Below are positions 12,919 to 24,689 of a DNA stretch of 64,000 nt, piece by piece. This stretch comes from Gnetum montanum. Its lineage: Eukaryota > Streptophyta > Gnetopsida > Gnetales > Gnetaceae. Both the position numbers and the translations under genes were made by a program. A model generated the notes under the pieces. The model saw only the letters and a program-made list of their open reading frames with translations. It was not told the DNA's origin and did not search any database. The stretch lies in contig MNCI01006587.1 of assembly GCA_015680685.1 (NCBI GenBank), positions 324,828 to 388,827 of the forward strand, in the 5' to 3' direction. Each line of letters opens with the position of its first letter. Positions within the stretch are counted from its first letter, which is position 1.

Positions 12919-13063
12919 TAGAATCCTAAAATAATTATAATATAGGTATACCCTAAGATATGTAGTCCAATTAGAACTTTATAAGTCAACATTACTTACT
13001 AAAATTGAACCAATGACTTTGAGCTTTCAAATCAGTTGTCTTATCAGTAGGCTTTTTTCTTAG
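12919..13063 (-). repeat. tRNA-derived SINE, copy S1
   Basis: This matches the minus-strand consensus seen in ten other places: AAAATAATTATAATATAG near the 3' end, ATTGAACCAATGAC covering the B box, and CTTATCAGTAGGC over the A-box region. Confidence 0.6.
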
Positions 13064-13253
13064 TGATTAAGCATGTGATGTATTCTAATTTTTTTTTCAT
13101 ATTATTAATATTTTTTGAGAGCTGACATCTCCTAGAAAAAAGAAAGTTTTACTCAACTTAATTTATTTGTTAGCCTAGTCATAACACTTTTAATTGGAAG
13201 CTTTAAGTCATAGATTCGATTTTGGTGGGTGATGAGACGCGACTTGCATGTGC

Positions 13254-13330
13254 CGCGATATCGCATCCCGTGCGATATCGCGTACGCGATATCGCGTCTG
13301 TCCCTGCGATATTGCGTACGCGATATCGGG
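13254..13330. repeat. Array of GCGATATCGC palindromes in U3 of LTR A
   Basis: Five copies of GCGATATCGC or one-base variants are spaced 12-22 bases apart, partly linked by GTACGC. The array sits directly upstream of the TATA box, where enhancer elements of an LTR promoter lie. Confidence 0.85.
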
Positions 13331-13345
13331 TCCCGCCGCCATATC

Positions 13346-13353
13346 TATAAATA
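13346..13353 (+). promoter_or_regulatory. TATA box of LTR A
   Basis: TATAAATA is followed by a GC-richer stretch (GAGGCGGCACTCCC) and lies about 170 bases before the AATAAA signal. The same TATAAATA is conserved in LTRs B, D, F and H, marking the U3/R border of the family. Confidence 0.75.
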
Positions 13354-13519
13354 AGAGGCGGCACTCCCTTCATTTCCCAATCCTGGCTAGTGTAGCGAAG
13401 CTCTGACAGATTGATCACTCCAGAGTTAGAATTTTCCCCCATGTGCCCGCAGTAGGAGTCCTAGAGTGAACGGCTCTTTATTCGAGCAGCTTGTAACCTG
13501 AACCCAAGTTGTGTACGGC

Positions 13520-13525
13520 AATAAA
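13520..13525 (+). terminator. Polyadenylation signal of LTR A
   Basis: AATAAA lies within GGCAATAAAGATGAAC, a block conserved in nearly all LTRs of this family in the window, consistent with the R/U5 polyadenylation site. Confidence 0.65.
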
Positions 13526-14708
13526 GATGAACTTGATTGGATAAACCTTGCAACACGCGGTTTCATTTATTGCTTTCATTTACTGATTTCCTAGTGCGTT
13601 CAAGTACGACTTGATTACGAGCGTCTACGGACGTGTACGGCTAGTCAAGGAATTGGCTGCTTGACGCAATGCATGAGTACGACTCAATTACGAGCATCGG
13701 CTACTTGGTAACCCAGTAGCGTATTCCAGGATTCTGCGCTTGGTAATCCAAGTGGTAGTCTGATGTGTACAGCTAGTTGAGGAATCGGCTGCTCATTGCT
13801 AGGCTAGAACGTATGATAAGTACGACTTAGTTACGAGCACCCACGGGTGTGTACGGCTGGCTAAGGAATCAGCTGCTTATCACACATAGGCTAAATAGGT
13901 GCCTCAGTACGACCACTTCGAGCACTTGCGTTACGTGCGGCGATCCCAGTAACGATTAGCGTTTGGTAAGCTGCAGTTGCATAGTTCAGGGTGTGTCCGG
14001 TAAGTGGGAACGGATGCTGACGCTAGTTAATTTAGACTTAGATCTTTAGTTAGAGTTAGCTTAGTTTCTCAACCCTTTTCCCTGATAGCATAGAAGATAA
14101 GCCGAAAATACCAAAAAAATCACATACCTCAGACTTGCTTAACCATACACCGTGACACTTACAAGCAAGCCTGGGAAGACAACAAACGATTAACCCCAAG
14201 TGTTTCTTGTGGCATTAAGGCATTTAGTCTGCGGAGTTCGACCAGATTGCGCGTGTACGCTCATATTCGTATGGTTGAGTGTAGGGGTACCTCGCCACTC
14301 ATCAGTGGGCAATGTTAAGTTATAAAGCTATAATTTGATCATATGTATTAGTGGTTAACTAGCTTAGTTATATATTGAATATATATACATATAATTTTGT
14401 TGAAAGAATCTTGTAAAAATTGATATGAAGTTTAGTTCATCTATTATATTAAAAATTATCCAAGTTGCCATTTTATGAAATTCTATGTATTCTCTAATAA
14501 TTTTGTTCAGATCACTATGATTTCATGATAAGAAGGATAACTAATTATAAGTTTGGCACTAAATCTGATGATGCAAAATAATTTTAATTTTCATGGATTT
14601 GTTTCCATACATACTTCTTTACCTTTTCGAATTTTATTCCTTGTGCATTGCAATAAGTAGAGATAAACATAGAAGCCACAGATTGCTTGGAGATAATGTG
14701 TTGGTGTT

Positions 14709-14887
14709 ATGGATGAAATATTATTTATTTTTATAGATAGGCTCTCCTTAGAATGTAATGGATGAAATATTATTTAGTTTTACTAATGAACTCTCCCTAG
14801 AGTGCTACAGACAAAATATTAGTTAGCATTACCGATAGGCTCTTCTTGGAGCATTATTGATGAAATATTATTTAGCATTATCAATCT
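14709..14887. repeat. 49-bp minisatellite, about 3.7 copies
   Basis: Units beginning ATGGATGAAATATTATTTA start at 14,709, 14,758, 14,807 and 14,856, an exact 49-base period. Each continues with a GATAGGCTCTCCTTAGAG-like phrase. The copies differ by scattered substitutions without length change. Confidence 0.85.
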
Positions 14888-15224
14888 ATGATTGGTAGTT
14901 GTCCTCTTGGCCACAATATTGTTAAAAAAATTTTTTGAGTTCCAAAAACTTCTTTTTCCCATCCTCCCATTCCAAAAAATGTTAAAAAAGATTTAATATA
15001 ATAGAAACCAATGTTGTATATTTTAGTTTAAAAAATGTTTCTTAAGAAACCTAAATTATTTGTTAGGTATTTATTATAAGTTTAATTTAAGCCATCTAGT
15101 ATATTATGTTGAGAAAAAATGCTATTCTAGGAACTATCTTTTTACTTTTAATCAACCATTTAGGACATTTTATTGTTTTGAATTTATGAAGGTTTTATAC
15201 ATTAGTTATTAACATACATATAGA

Positions 15225-15270
15225 AAACTTATTTTGTTGGGATAAGCCTAGGATCACAATGATGAAGGGT
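15225..15270 (+). mobile_element. RTE-type LINE 3' tail fragment
   Basis: TTTTGTTGGGATAAGCCTAGG followed by a short ATGATG-like run resembles the 3' end of plant RTE LINEs and the end of the RTE copy at 46,900-48,550. Only the terminal bases remain, typical of 5'-truncated insertions. Confidence 0.5.
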
Positions 15271-15419
15271 TGTTGGAACCAAAAATAAGTGAAACATATG
15301 TACACATCAAGATATATAGTTAATTCACATAAGACTTTATAAATCAATATTGCCTACTAGAATTGAATCCATGACTAGAATTTCTAAGTTAAGAGTCTTA
15401 ACACTAGGCTAACATCTCA
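15271..15419 (-). repeat. tRNA-derived SINE, copy S3
   Basis: The minus-strand consensus is complete: TGTTGGAACC at the 3' end, CAAGATATATAGTT in the body, GAATTGAATCCATGAC over the B box, and ACACTAGGCTAACATCTC over the A box and 5' end. It directly follows the RTE tail fragment. Confidence 0.7.
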
Positions 15420-15834
15420 TTATTGTTAACATGTATATATGTCCAAGATGTGGTAAGGTTAGATTATGAGTGTGGTATAAAATGCAAATCTTTTATGATT
15501 ATTATTCAATTTTTTGAGGACTAACACTCCCTCCTCTTCCCGATCCCCTAAAAAGAATGGATGTTAAATAAATAAAATTGTTTATAGTAAGGATTTTTAT
15601 ACACATAGCAATCTTAGATTTGTACAACAAATCCATTAAGCATCCGCAACTATAATTTTACTTACTCTTGTATGAAGAACCTTATACAAAGTATACGAAC
15701 CTCAAAGAATGACTGTAAGTACATACCAGGACATATAGCTAGTATGATCCTTTCAAATAATGATAGGGAAATTTTGGCATCATATATTCCCCTATAGTTT
15801 TCTTAAAGGGGGGGAGGGTGGGTTGTCGGATCTT

Positions 15835-17695
15835 GAAAAAAATTTATTAATCAAAAATAGAGCATCAAATATACATGTAACATCTAATAGAATAGATAGA
15901 AATAACATTAAAGAAAAGACCTAAGAGAATGTCAATAAAGCTAATAACAAAATAGAGAATCATTCTTTTGGGAATTCACATCTCCCTAAAGGCCAATTGC
16001 AATTAGTAGTATAAGTAAAATGAAGAAAAAATTCAAATGAAACAGATAACAATTAGAATTAAAAAGAAGAGATCCCTTTTAAAAAACTATATTGAATAAG
16101 GTTACTTGCACTAGGGCCTCTATCACTCATAAATCTAAACCAGAGTTGTAAGAGATGAACCAACTAGATAATCGCTAAGTGAACCTTTAGAGCTTGGGAT
16201 ATAATTTGTAAATACACAAGGTATAAATTTGTGATTTTTTCATATTAGTTAAATGAAAAATAGTCGAATATTATATTTTCTAAAAAATATTATTACATCT
16301 GTGCTTCCAAATGTGAAATAGAATAATAGGCCAAATAATATTTCAAAGAAATTTATAATTCATAGAAGTAATATAGAAAAAGCTAAAAAAACATCTTGAG
16401 ATGATAATTTGGAATAACTTTGCATGCCTAGATCCAAGTGTGTTGAGAAAAAGGATATTGCCAAAAGACATAAACAAAATCATCTATAGATCCATAAAGA
16501 AAGCAAATAGGAGTATGAACCCCAAGATATTTAAGACATTTTCGAATAGGTAAACCTTATTGAAGTAGATACCAAAGAAACTACCTAATTTTAGGTAGAG
16601 CAAGAAGCTTCCATATTTGCTTGAAGTAGAACATCCTAAAGTATTCTAAAACTTGTTTGTGTCAAAACCTGTTACAGTGATTGATAACAATTGAGGATTT
16701 GTAGAAAATTTGAACTAGAACATGTGGCTTATAAGGAAAAAGTTTAAATCCATTAGTCCAACAAAGGCCACGAAAAATGTTGTGCACTAAAGCATCCAAA
16801 TGTAAATAGTGCTGAATAAAATTATAAGTTCAATTAAAACAATGATGCATGATTGTAGATACTTCATATAAATTATTAAAAATTTTCCAAGAAATCAATT
16901 GGTTGAAAAGATGTAGACAATTGAGAGAAATTATCCCTTCTGGAACCAACAAGTAGCCAATAGAGAATTCATAGTAATAATAGGAATAGGTAAAAGAGGT
17001 AACCACCATTAACAAAGCTCATTAAGAAGACTATGATTAATATTGAAATTATTCCAATCTATATAATTATGTAATAGTTTCCAAGCCCTCTAAATGCTTT
17101 TAAAGACATGAGATCCAGGATACCTTTCAAAAATGGATTTATTTTTGAGAAAAGCTTATTGTAGGCTTACTTAGAGGAGAGCTTCAATAATGTTAGAAGC
17201 ATTCAAATGTTGAAATAACCACTTTGCTATCAAAGTAAGCCCATATTTGAAAGAATTTAAAAGACCTAAAAAATCATTGTTCTTAGGGAGATTAACAATA
17301 CCCCAAGTAACCTAGTGAAAACCTTTTTGAGAATCTTTAGAAGACCACATGAAATCTTAAAATAAGTGTTAGAACTTCTAATAAGTAGCTTGGGAGGGAG
17401 ATCAACATGAAGAATAATATGCATAAGTAGAAGCATGAATAAATTTGCAAACTAGATACTTGCTTGCAAGAGTAAGGGGTTTTATCTTCCATTTATCAAT
17501 TTTCTTTTTAATCCAAGATATCACTTGATCCCAAAGAGCTAAAGTAGATCCTTTAAAATAAAAGGAAATTCCCAAAATCTTAATAATATCTTAATCTCAT
17601 ATTAGCTTCCAATTTCTTTCAGGCATACAATAATAATTATTTTTGAAACTATAAGTAAAGAATTTAGTTCAATGAATAGTAGAGATAGAAGAGAA
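15835..17695 (-). pseudogene. L1 LINE ORF2, 3' part and 3' UTR
   Basis: This continues the minus-strand L1 interrupted by LTR B. The frame is broken throughout, but its position after RT and its length fit the C-terminal part of a plant L1 ORF2 (zinc-finger/RNase H region). The 3' end near 15,835 carries an AATAAA-type signal (ATTAATAAATTTTTTTC on the minus strand) followed by GATCCGACA. A related phrase ends the LINE fragment at 28,640-29,395. The domain assignment here is by position rather than by strong motifs. Confidence 0.5.
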
Positions 17696-18571
17696 GGATG
17701 AATCATGGATTGGTTGCATTGACTGAGCCTCATCAACTAGGCCCCATTGATGCATGATTTGATGCATTGATGTGGCCCCATTGATGTAGTATCTATTTTC
17801 ACTTATAAATACGCACTCACTTGCTGTGTTTATGGCATGTCTTATCATAGTTGTAGCTAAGCTCTTATAGTTTATTTTTCTTAAAGTTAGAATATTTCCC
17901 AAGTGCCTATAGTAAGAGTCATTGAGTGTACAGATCTTTATTCAAGCACTATTGTACCTGAGCATGATAGTGTGTGCGACAAAAAAGATGAGATTTTTGA
18001 TAAACCTTGTAGCACTTTGGCTAGATTAAATATTTTCTTCATGCATTTAATGTTTTTAGCAAATTTATTTAATGCTTTAAGTAATTAAATAATTAATTAG
18101 ACTAAACTAAGCTAGATTAAGTAGTGATTAATTAAGCACATAAGTACAACCACTTTGAGCATGTGCATGATGCTTGGTAATCCTAGTAACACTTAATGTT
18201 TAGTCACCTTGTAGTGTTATACATGTTTAAGATGTGTACAGAAAGTGGGATCAGATACTTATGTTAGGATTATTTAGGTGTAGTTAGATTGATTAAATTA
18301 GTCATTAAATTACTTTGTTCCTTTCATCCTTTCTTTTAAGCACCCAAAACATAAAACATAAAAATAATAACAATTATACACCTTGATTACACTTAACCAT
18401 ACCTTTGTATATCACAAGTGGAATATGGAAGACAACGAATGACTATTAGGATAAGTTCACTTCCTAGAGGCTAGTGTATTAGAAGACATAGAGTCCACGG
18501 AATTCGACCAGATCACATGTGAACACTTAGAGATTCATATGGTTGAGCATAGGAGTACTTGCCACTCATCA
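17696..18571 (+). mobile_element. Solo LTR B (TGATGAG family) inside the L1 LINE
   Basis: It starts GGATGAATCATGG (decayed TGATGA) and ends GCCACTCATCA. GAGAA flanks both sides (17,691-17,695 and 18,572-18,576), a perfect 5-bp target duplication. The TATA box (CTTATAAATACG near 17,810) and the R-U5 blocks match LTR A, but U3 carries CATTGATG/GGCCCCATTGATG modules instead of GATATCG. The insertion splits a single L1 copy, so it postdates it. Confidence 0.85.
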
Positions 18572-18576
18572 GAGAA

Positions 18577-20950
18577 CAATATTAATCCACTCGAAACAAG
18601 AGGTGATATAGACTAGCAGGTAAATTTTAAATAAGGAAAAAGGAGTCATTGGAAAAATGCATATAAAAAAGTTGATGTTGAAAAAAAAGAAGAATAACAT
18701 TAGTGATAGCCTTATTTTGAATATCATAATTTAATTGATGACAAAGAAAATATGTTGTAATACTAAATAGGTAAGGAGTAAGAGGAAAACCTTGTCTCAC
18801 TAACCTATGAATAGAGAAGAAAAAATTAATACCAAATGTAGTAGCTATTATAGCAATAACATTTGAGAATAAACATTTCACCATGTGTAGAAACTTAGGG
18901 CTAAAATCAAGTTTAGTCATGATATGCAAAATGAAGTTTTACTTAATATTGTCATTAGCCATTGCATAATTAAGGATAATAAAAAAAATATCCTAACCCT
19001 AATCTTTTACTCACTAAAGACCTTCTCAAGTAGTAATCATATTATTTAAAATATATCCACTAGGAACAAAACTTGTTTGCTAAAGGAAAATAATGTGATA
19101 AATAATATTCTTCAAACATAATGCCAAGAATTTAGCCCAAATATTATACACTATGTTAAGAAGAATGATGGGTTTCCAATTAGAGATATGAGTAAGATCC
19201 TTGGATTTTAGTAGAAATCAAAATTATTTCCAAATTTAATTTCAATTCCAAAGAACCAACATGGATAGCCTCACTAATAAGTTGGAAGTGATTATTACCA
19301 ACAACATCCCAATGATTTCTAAAAATTTCATTTGGAAAGTCATCACAACCTAGAGCCTTACTAATGTTCATTTTAAAACATGGCTCTTGAAGTTCAACCT
19401 GAGTAATATTAGCTTCTAAAAATTGTGACATAGTAAAATTAACTAGAAAAAAGTAAGCAACAATAACTACCTCAAAGGAAGAAATATCCATAGAGCTAGT
19501 AGTAAATAAAACTTCAAAATGATTTCTAAGATAAGGAAAAGAGCATGTTATGCTTAGTGATGATGGTACCATCAATTGAAATTTTGTCCAAAGAATGTAG
19601 AGAAGATGAACTATTTAGAAATTTAAAAAATTCCTTACAATACTCATCTTGAATTTTTTACCAAGTAAACCTACTGTTGGTTAAGGTACTTTACACCCTA
19701 TAAGCATTCCATTATTGGCAAGTTGATTAGGCTCTAAGAAAATCCTCATGAACTTATGACTTGAAGGGATCTTAAACCCATTGATTTGAAAGTCATTCAA
19801 AATAGATTGAATGTTGTTGTACTATTTTTTAGCACAAGAGGCTACTTCCTTATTAGAATAGTAAGCAAACTTCCACACTCTATAAGTAGCATGATGTCAC
19901 CATTGAATCCAAACCACTTGACCTGAGGACCTTGGTTCAACATTCTAAAGGTTTGAGAGAATTTTTTGACTAGAAGTAGATGAGAAATAGTTGCTAGGTA
20001 ATTGAAAAACATGAATATTATGTTTAAGGTAACTATCATTAATTTGAATTGATATGGTGATGAGAAAATAATCTAACAGAGTTTCATGTTGATGAATACT
20101 AGTGGCAAAAGTAGCTTGCCAGAAAGAAAGAGTTGAAAAATAAAATCTATCCAACCAACTGTAAATGTGAGATTACTCTAGGTATATCTATGAAAAAGAT
20201 CACTTGGAGAAGCATCATCCACATTTGTAAGATAATTTTTTTCTTAAAATTATAGCATTTTTTATATTCATTTATTCATAAAAGAAAAGACACACCTGCA
20301 ACTTGTCATTAGAAGATTCTATCATATTAAAATCACCTCCAAAATTCCAAGGAATAGAGAAAAGAGAAACTACAAGTTCTTTCCATAATAGAGCACATTT
20401 TGTAGAACTATTAGGATCATAAACTGAACATATATCGAAAGGATCATGTGAGGAGAAGAACATTGCTCAAATAACTTTGTGACTCAAATTAGAACCACTC
20501 TATATAAGTTTATCTTCTAATAAGATGAAAAGAGAATGAAAACATCAACTTTTCCACACTTATGTAAAGTAGCAATAATTGATGAATGAGGAAGAAATCA
20601 ATAGGCTAAAAAAATAAATGTTTGACTGAAATCATAATTTTCTAAAAGTAATAAAATAAAAAGAAATATTTAAACTAGAGAAAAAATTTCTTGCACATTT
20701 GCATCAAAACCAATCAGTCAGACCTCAAACATTCCAAGATAAGATATTCATGGATAAGCAGAAAGAGTGTCTTGTGAAAGGCCCTTGGAAATTTCTAAAT
20801 TCAAAGTATCAACTTTCATAGCATGTGAGAATTTGACAAAAGAGTTGTAGTAACAAGAGAAGCAAAATTGATCACTAGAAAAGAAGTAGATTGTTGAACT
20901 TTGGGTAATGATGATTTAACTCTTTTTCTTCTACTAACTTCTACAAACTT
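18577..20950 (-). pseudogene. L1 LINE ORF2, endonuclease and RT (decayed)
   Basis: On the minus strand the endonuclease retains VVSLFSIPWNFGGDFNMIES (about 20,380-20,310) and LDRFYFSTLSFWQ near 20,150. The RT retains NISKALGCDDFPNEIFRNHW and VGNNHFQLISEAIHVGSLE (19,370-19,230), then LDFSPKFLHMVKCLFSN and a VRQGFPLTPYLF motif (18,915-18,740). These are characteristic of plant L1 reverse transcriptase. Stops and frameshifts separate the blocks, so the element is dead. It would have made the nicking and target-primed reverse transcription enzyme. Confidence 0.8.
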
Positions 20951-21790
20951 ATTATTTTAAACTATGTCCTTAGAAAAAATGATTTTGAAGAGGTAGCTTG
21001 TGCTTGAAAATCTATCTTGATTGTTGATGTAGATTGTGATATTAGTAATCACTTCAATAAACTAAAAGAGGATGAAGGTTTAGGGACATTTCTAGAAGAG
21101 GTTCCAAAATTAAAACTTTTAGGTGGTGATTGGAACTTTTGAATAGCTGATGAACATCTTTGGTTAGGATCAGCTAATCATTTTTTCTTGGTCAATAAGG
21201 AACATGTAGAAATATGATACTAAGCCCAATGAAAATAGTTATAGGAATTAGAAAGATAAAAATAATCTACTTTTGAGTAAATACTTTCTTTATGAGATAT
21301 CAAGCTCAATACAATAGTAATGAAAATAACTACCATTAGCCTCAATTTCATAATCTAAATTAATAAAACCTAGGATATGCACTATGTTCCTTTCCATAGT
21401 AGAAAATATCAAGGGAAGTTTCAACAACTTGAGATAACAAGAAATAGTATTATAAGTTACATCATTAACATTAAAATCAAATTTCTAGCTTTCACAACAA
21501 AAGTTGTATTATGTGCTACAATAATTTGAATCGAAATAGCCTTCTTAACTTAGGAGGCATCAAACAGTTTCATAAGAATATAGTTATGGACATAATAACA
21601 AGCATGAAAAACCTAGATACCTTGGGATAGAAAGATATTTTTAACTTCCATAACCACAATCACTAAATGAGGTAAAATTGAACAATTTCAAGAAAAATGA
21701 AGCAAGCAGCGAACTCTTTTGAAACAACATTAAAAAAATCATTCAAAAGAAGAAAATATAGAGTAGAAAGATTTGAAGCACCTTCCATGG
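20951..21790 (-). pseudogene. L1 LINE ORF1-like region
   Basis: Upstream of the endonuclease, the minus strand starts with ATGGAAGGTGCTTC near 21,788 (MEGASNLSTLYFLLL) and continues, with frameshifts, through LLKLPLIFSTMERNIVHILG to a serine/proline-rich end. Position and size fit ORF1 of an L1 element, the RNA-binding protein of the transposition particle. No intact knuckle is seen, so the call rests mainly on context. Confidence 0.45.
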
Positions 21791-22299
21791 CAAAGCTTGA
21801 GGAAGCCCTAAAAGTGCTGATTCTCTCTCTTTTCTTTCACTAGCTATTAAGGCACTTCCTTTTATATGTACCCTAAATTTAGTTTAGTGGTGTGAATAGT
21901 TCTAAAGTTTCTATTCCTTTATAATTCTTCTAAAGTATGATGTTGATGAAGCTAATACGATTTAAAACATTTTGAAATAAAACAAAAGTAAGATATGCAT
22001 AGTACAATAACATGCACTTGCAATATTTACAGTATATTTAATTACAAAGATTAGTTTCATTTGAAAAAAAGGTTTGATAATCTCAAGATAAAGAAAGAAA
22101 AAATAATCCAGATTATTGAATTTTTAAAAAATGTATTTCTACAAAGTAAATGAGGTAAGTTAAAGTTATGATTTCACTCCAGCAAATCTAATGTTTCTTC
22201 AATGGACCTAATGTTTCTCTAGTGGATTGATGTTTCTCCAATAGATGTGATTCTTTTCTCTTTGATTTTCCTTTAGTAAATTTGATTTCTATAGTATTA

Positions 22300-23520
22300 T
22301 CATTCTTCTATGGGGGATTTTAAATCACTTCCAACTTTTCAACTGATGCTAAAATTTTCAACTTTTTGAGCAAAAATTTGTGGCATCTTCTTTTAGTGAT
22401 GTTGATGCAAATAAGACACCTAATTTTGTTCTTTCTGATAATGTATATGAGTTACTAGTTATTGATCTTACATCATGATATGTGTTTATTCAAATTTTGA
22501 ATTATATATCTTGTAATCAAAGTTTCACTTCATATTTAAATGATTTGATGCAAAAGCATAATATTCAAATTATTCATGCCATGTATTAGTCTCACTTTTT
22601 TCTAGTTATTGAGCTAGATAATGCTTTCTTGGAGTATCATGTTATAAATATTAGGTCATTTATATATAAGCATTTTGTATTGATGATTCTTAAGTAGACT
22701 CTAGATTTTGATTTCTAATTTAAAGAATATTATATAGTTTCATGTTTTTTTGAGAGATTTAATCTTTTGTTGATTTTCTAGAAAGTTGAGAAAGAAACTA
22801 TTAGTCTTCTTCATCCCATTAGGCATAGGGAATCTATTTCCAGAGTACTTGGATTTCATAGACATCTTTTTGTTGAAATTAATCTTCTTAATTGTAATAA
22901 GGAATTAGTATTACAAGCATATAAGAAAACTTATATTAAACTAATTACATATTATAATCTTCCCAATTCTTGTAACTTTTATCATCATAAAGAATGTTTG
23001 TTTATTACTTATGCTATTTTGCTTAAGATTAAAGATGTTGATGAAAAGAAAAAATGTGTTAAAAGTTGAGGATTAAAAAAAAACAATTTGAAGTTGAAGA
23101 CATAAAAATCAAGTCAATGTTGATGATAAGAATGATTAAATAAAAATAAATAAACTAAAAAATATATAATTTTTTATAAATATTTTCACTTGTACTATAG
23201 AAAGTATTTATTGGTTTGGAAAAATATCTTACAAGGAAAATTTTTCCTCATTTGAGAAAAATAATGTTAACTCAAAGATTAAAATTAATATTAAAAAATA
23301 GACTATAACTAATAGCATAGATTATCAACATAATGTTAACATTAATTGGTGAAGTAATAATGATGCTAAATATGTGCCAACAATTTCTCATACTCTTTTA
23401 AATGTTGGTATGTTTCCACACCTTTCTATTGCTAACTCAAATCCTTTTGCTATTCTAAATTCAAGAACATATGTTGAAATTAATATAAATGTTGTTAGGG
23501 TGGGGAGCATCCTCCCAACT
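22300..23520 (+). pseudogene. LINE ORF1 relic with DUF4283-like and CCHC-like parts
   Basis: The plus strand reads NVYELLVIDLTS*YVFIQIL, then HFFLVIELDNAFLEYHVIN, SFIYKHFVLMILK*TLDFDF, then SRVLGFHRHLFVEINLLN, and YNLPNSCNFYHHKECLF. This follows the plant DUF4283 plan: a W-x-D-F block, an R-x-G-x-x-A-x-x-x-V-E-x-D-like strand, then a CCHC-type knuckle. Stops (*) fall where W or Q are expected. Two other copies of the family are at 10,578-11,313 and 48,750-49,215. The family name is inferred from pattern, not from a search. Confidence 0.55.
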
Positions 23521-24504
23521 AACAATTAATTTTTATCTCTTTGATTTTTTAAAAATATCAAGTATTAAGTTCTATAGTTGATGAGACATCGTTAGAATTG
23601 AAAAGTTTTTTCTTCCATGTCATTTTTTATGTTTTCTACTTAGTGTTAAGCTTGTAATATACTTTAAATGCTTTCTTTTTGCTTATCATCGATATTATTT
23701 TTGGGTTCCAACACCTACTTCCCTCAAAATGTAAACCATATCTACTTTGATCATATCTCTTATGAATTATAACATCTACATTTTTTCTTATAGAATTTAC
23801 CTAAGCTTACCAAATTTTGCAACTCTTAAATTTTTTTAATTAGCAACATGATTATAAAGAAAGAGTTAAAATGATAGGTAGATATTGAAGAAAACTTTGA
23901 AAACTTACTAATCCTATTAATAACAATATTATTACTTCAAACATAGACTCTACACCTTTAGAAGGTACTCAAATTGAGAAAGTTAACTCTTTTAATACTA
24001 ACCATACTAATAAAAACTTTGATCCACAAGTAACAACTTGATAGTTAAAGAGACTTTCAAAAAATGTTGTAACTTTTAAGAAACTTAATAATAGAACAAT
24101 TTTTTTTCTTTTTGTAGAAAATATTTTTAATCTAAATTAACTTAAAAATCCTAGTTTTAATGAAATCTTACAATTAGCTATAGATAATAAGAATAATACT
24201 ATTGAAAATATTGAACTTAGAGAATACTATTTGTAAATTATCTTTTATTGCTCTTAATGATAATACTCTAAAATTTAAAAAAAAACATTTAAAATTTGCT
24301 ATTAATCATTAAAATGTTCCCTTTGAAGAATTCATTAATACCACATAAAAATTAGTTAGAAGTGTTAACAATGGAATTGCCAAGAATATTATTGAAAAAA
24401 AATAGTTTTTTAGGATGCTTATTTAGGTGTGGGGATGATAGTTTCACTCTAGAAACATTTACATCACTTTTGGAGTGGGTTCCATGTGGGATGGGATGTA
24501 AAGA
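23521..24504. other. AT-rich stretch, decayed LINE-like sequence
   Basis: This continues from the ORF1 relic. Short asparagine- and lysine-rich frames (for example around 24,070-24,400) are interrupted by stops. The sequence is very AT-rich, and no motif allows an assignment. Confidence 0.3.
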
Positions 24505-24600
24505 TGTTGGAACTCAAAGAAATGTCTATAGGTAATGTTGGAACCCAAAGAAATGTTTATAGGCACATCCCAAGACATATAGCCAACATAATGCTTTAGA
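24505..24600 (-). repeat. SINE 3' fragment with a short tandem duplication
   Basis: ATGTTGGAACTCAAAGAAATG and its near-copy about 32 bases later are followed by AAGACATATAGCC, matching the 3' end of the SINE family. The tRNA-like head is missing. Confidence 0.4.
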
Positions 24601-24689
24601 AGAGCAGCATGATATCTTAAGTATGACTCAAATTGGCTCATTGCATTACTTTCAATATTCATGCTTATAATTAAAATAACAATGAATTT

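Larger units (their letters stand above)
13230..14304 (+). mobile_element. Solo LTR A (TGATGAG family) with 5-bp target duplication
   Basis: The LTR starts TGATGAGACGCG and ends GCCACTCATCA, and is flanked by GTGGG on both sides (13,225-13,229 and 14,305-14,309). The perfect 5-bp duplication and the absence of any internal region identify a solo LTR left by LTR-LTR recombination. It contains a GATATCG-type palindrome array, a TATA box, a polyadenylation signal and a long U5 with repeated phrases such as TACGACTTAGTTACGAGCA. It is the least decayed member here and still rich in CpG, so it is probably one of the youngest insertions. Confidence 0.9.
13168..14350 (+). repeat. tRNA-derived SINE, copy S2, split by LTR A
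   Basis: The left part (13,168-13,229) carries GTTAGCCTAGTC and the B-box-like AGATTCGATTTTGG. The right part (from 14,310) continues with CAATGTTAAGTTATAAAG, exactly where the intact copies S5 and S10 continue. The 1,075-base LTR between them is therefore an insertion into an existing SINE. Confidence 0.6.

Noticed and set aside
13254-13330. GATATCG array as a CRISPR-like or centromeric repeat
   Set aside because: Units are 10-bp palindromes with irregular spacing, lie inside an LTR U3, and there are no spacers of fixed length.
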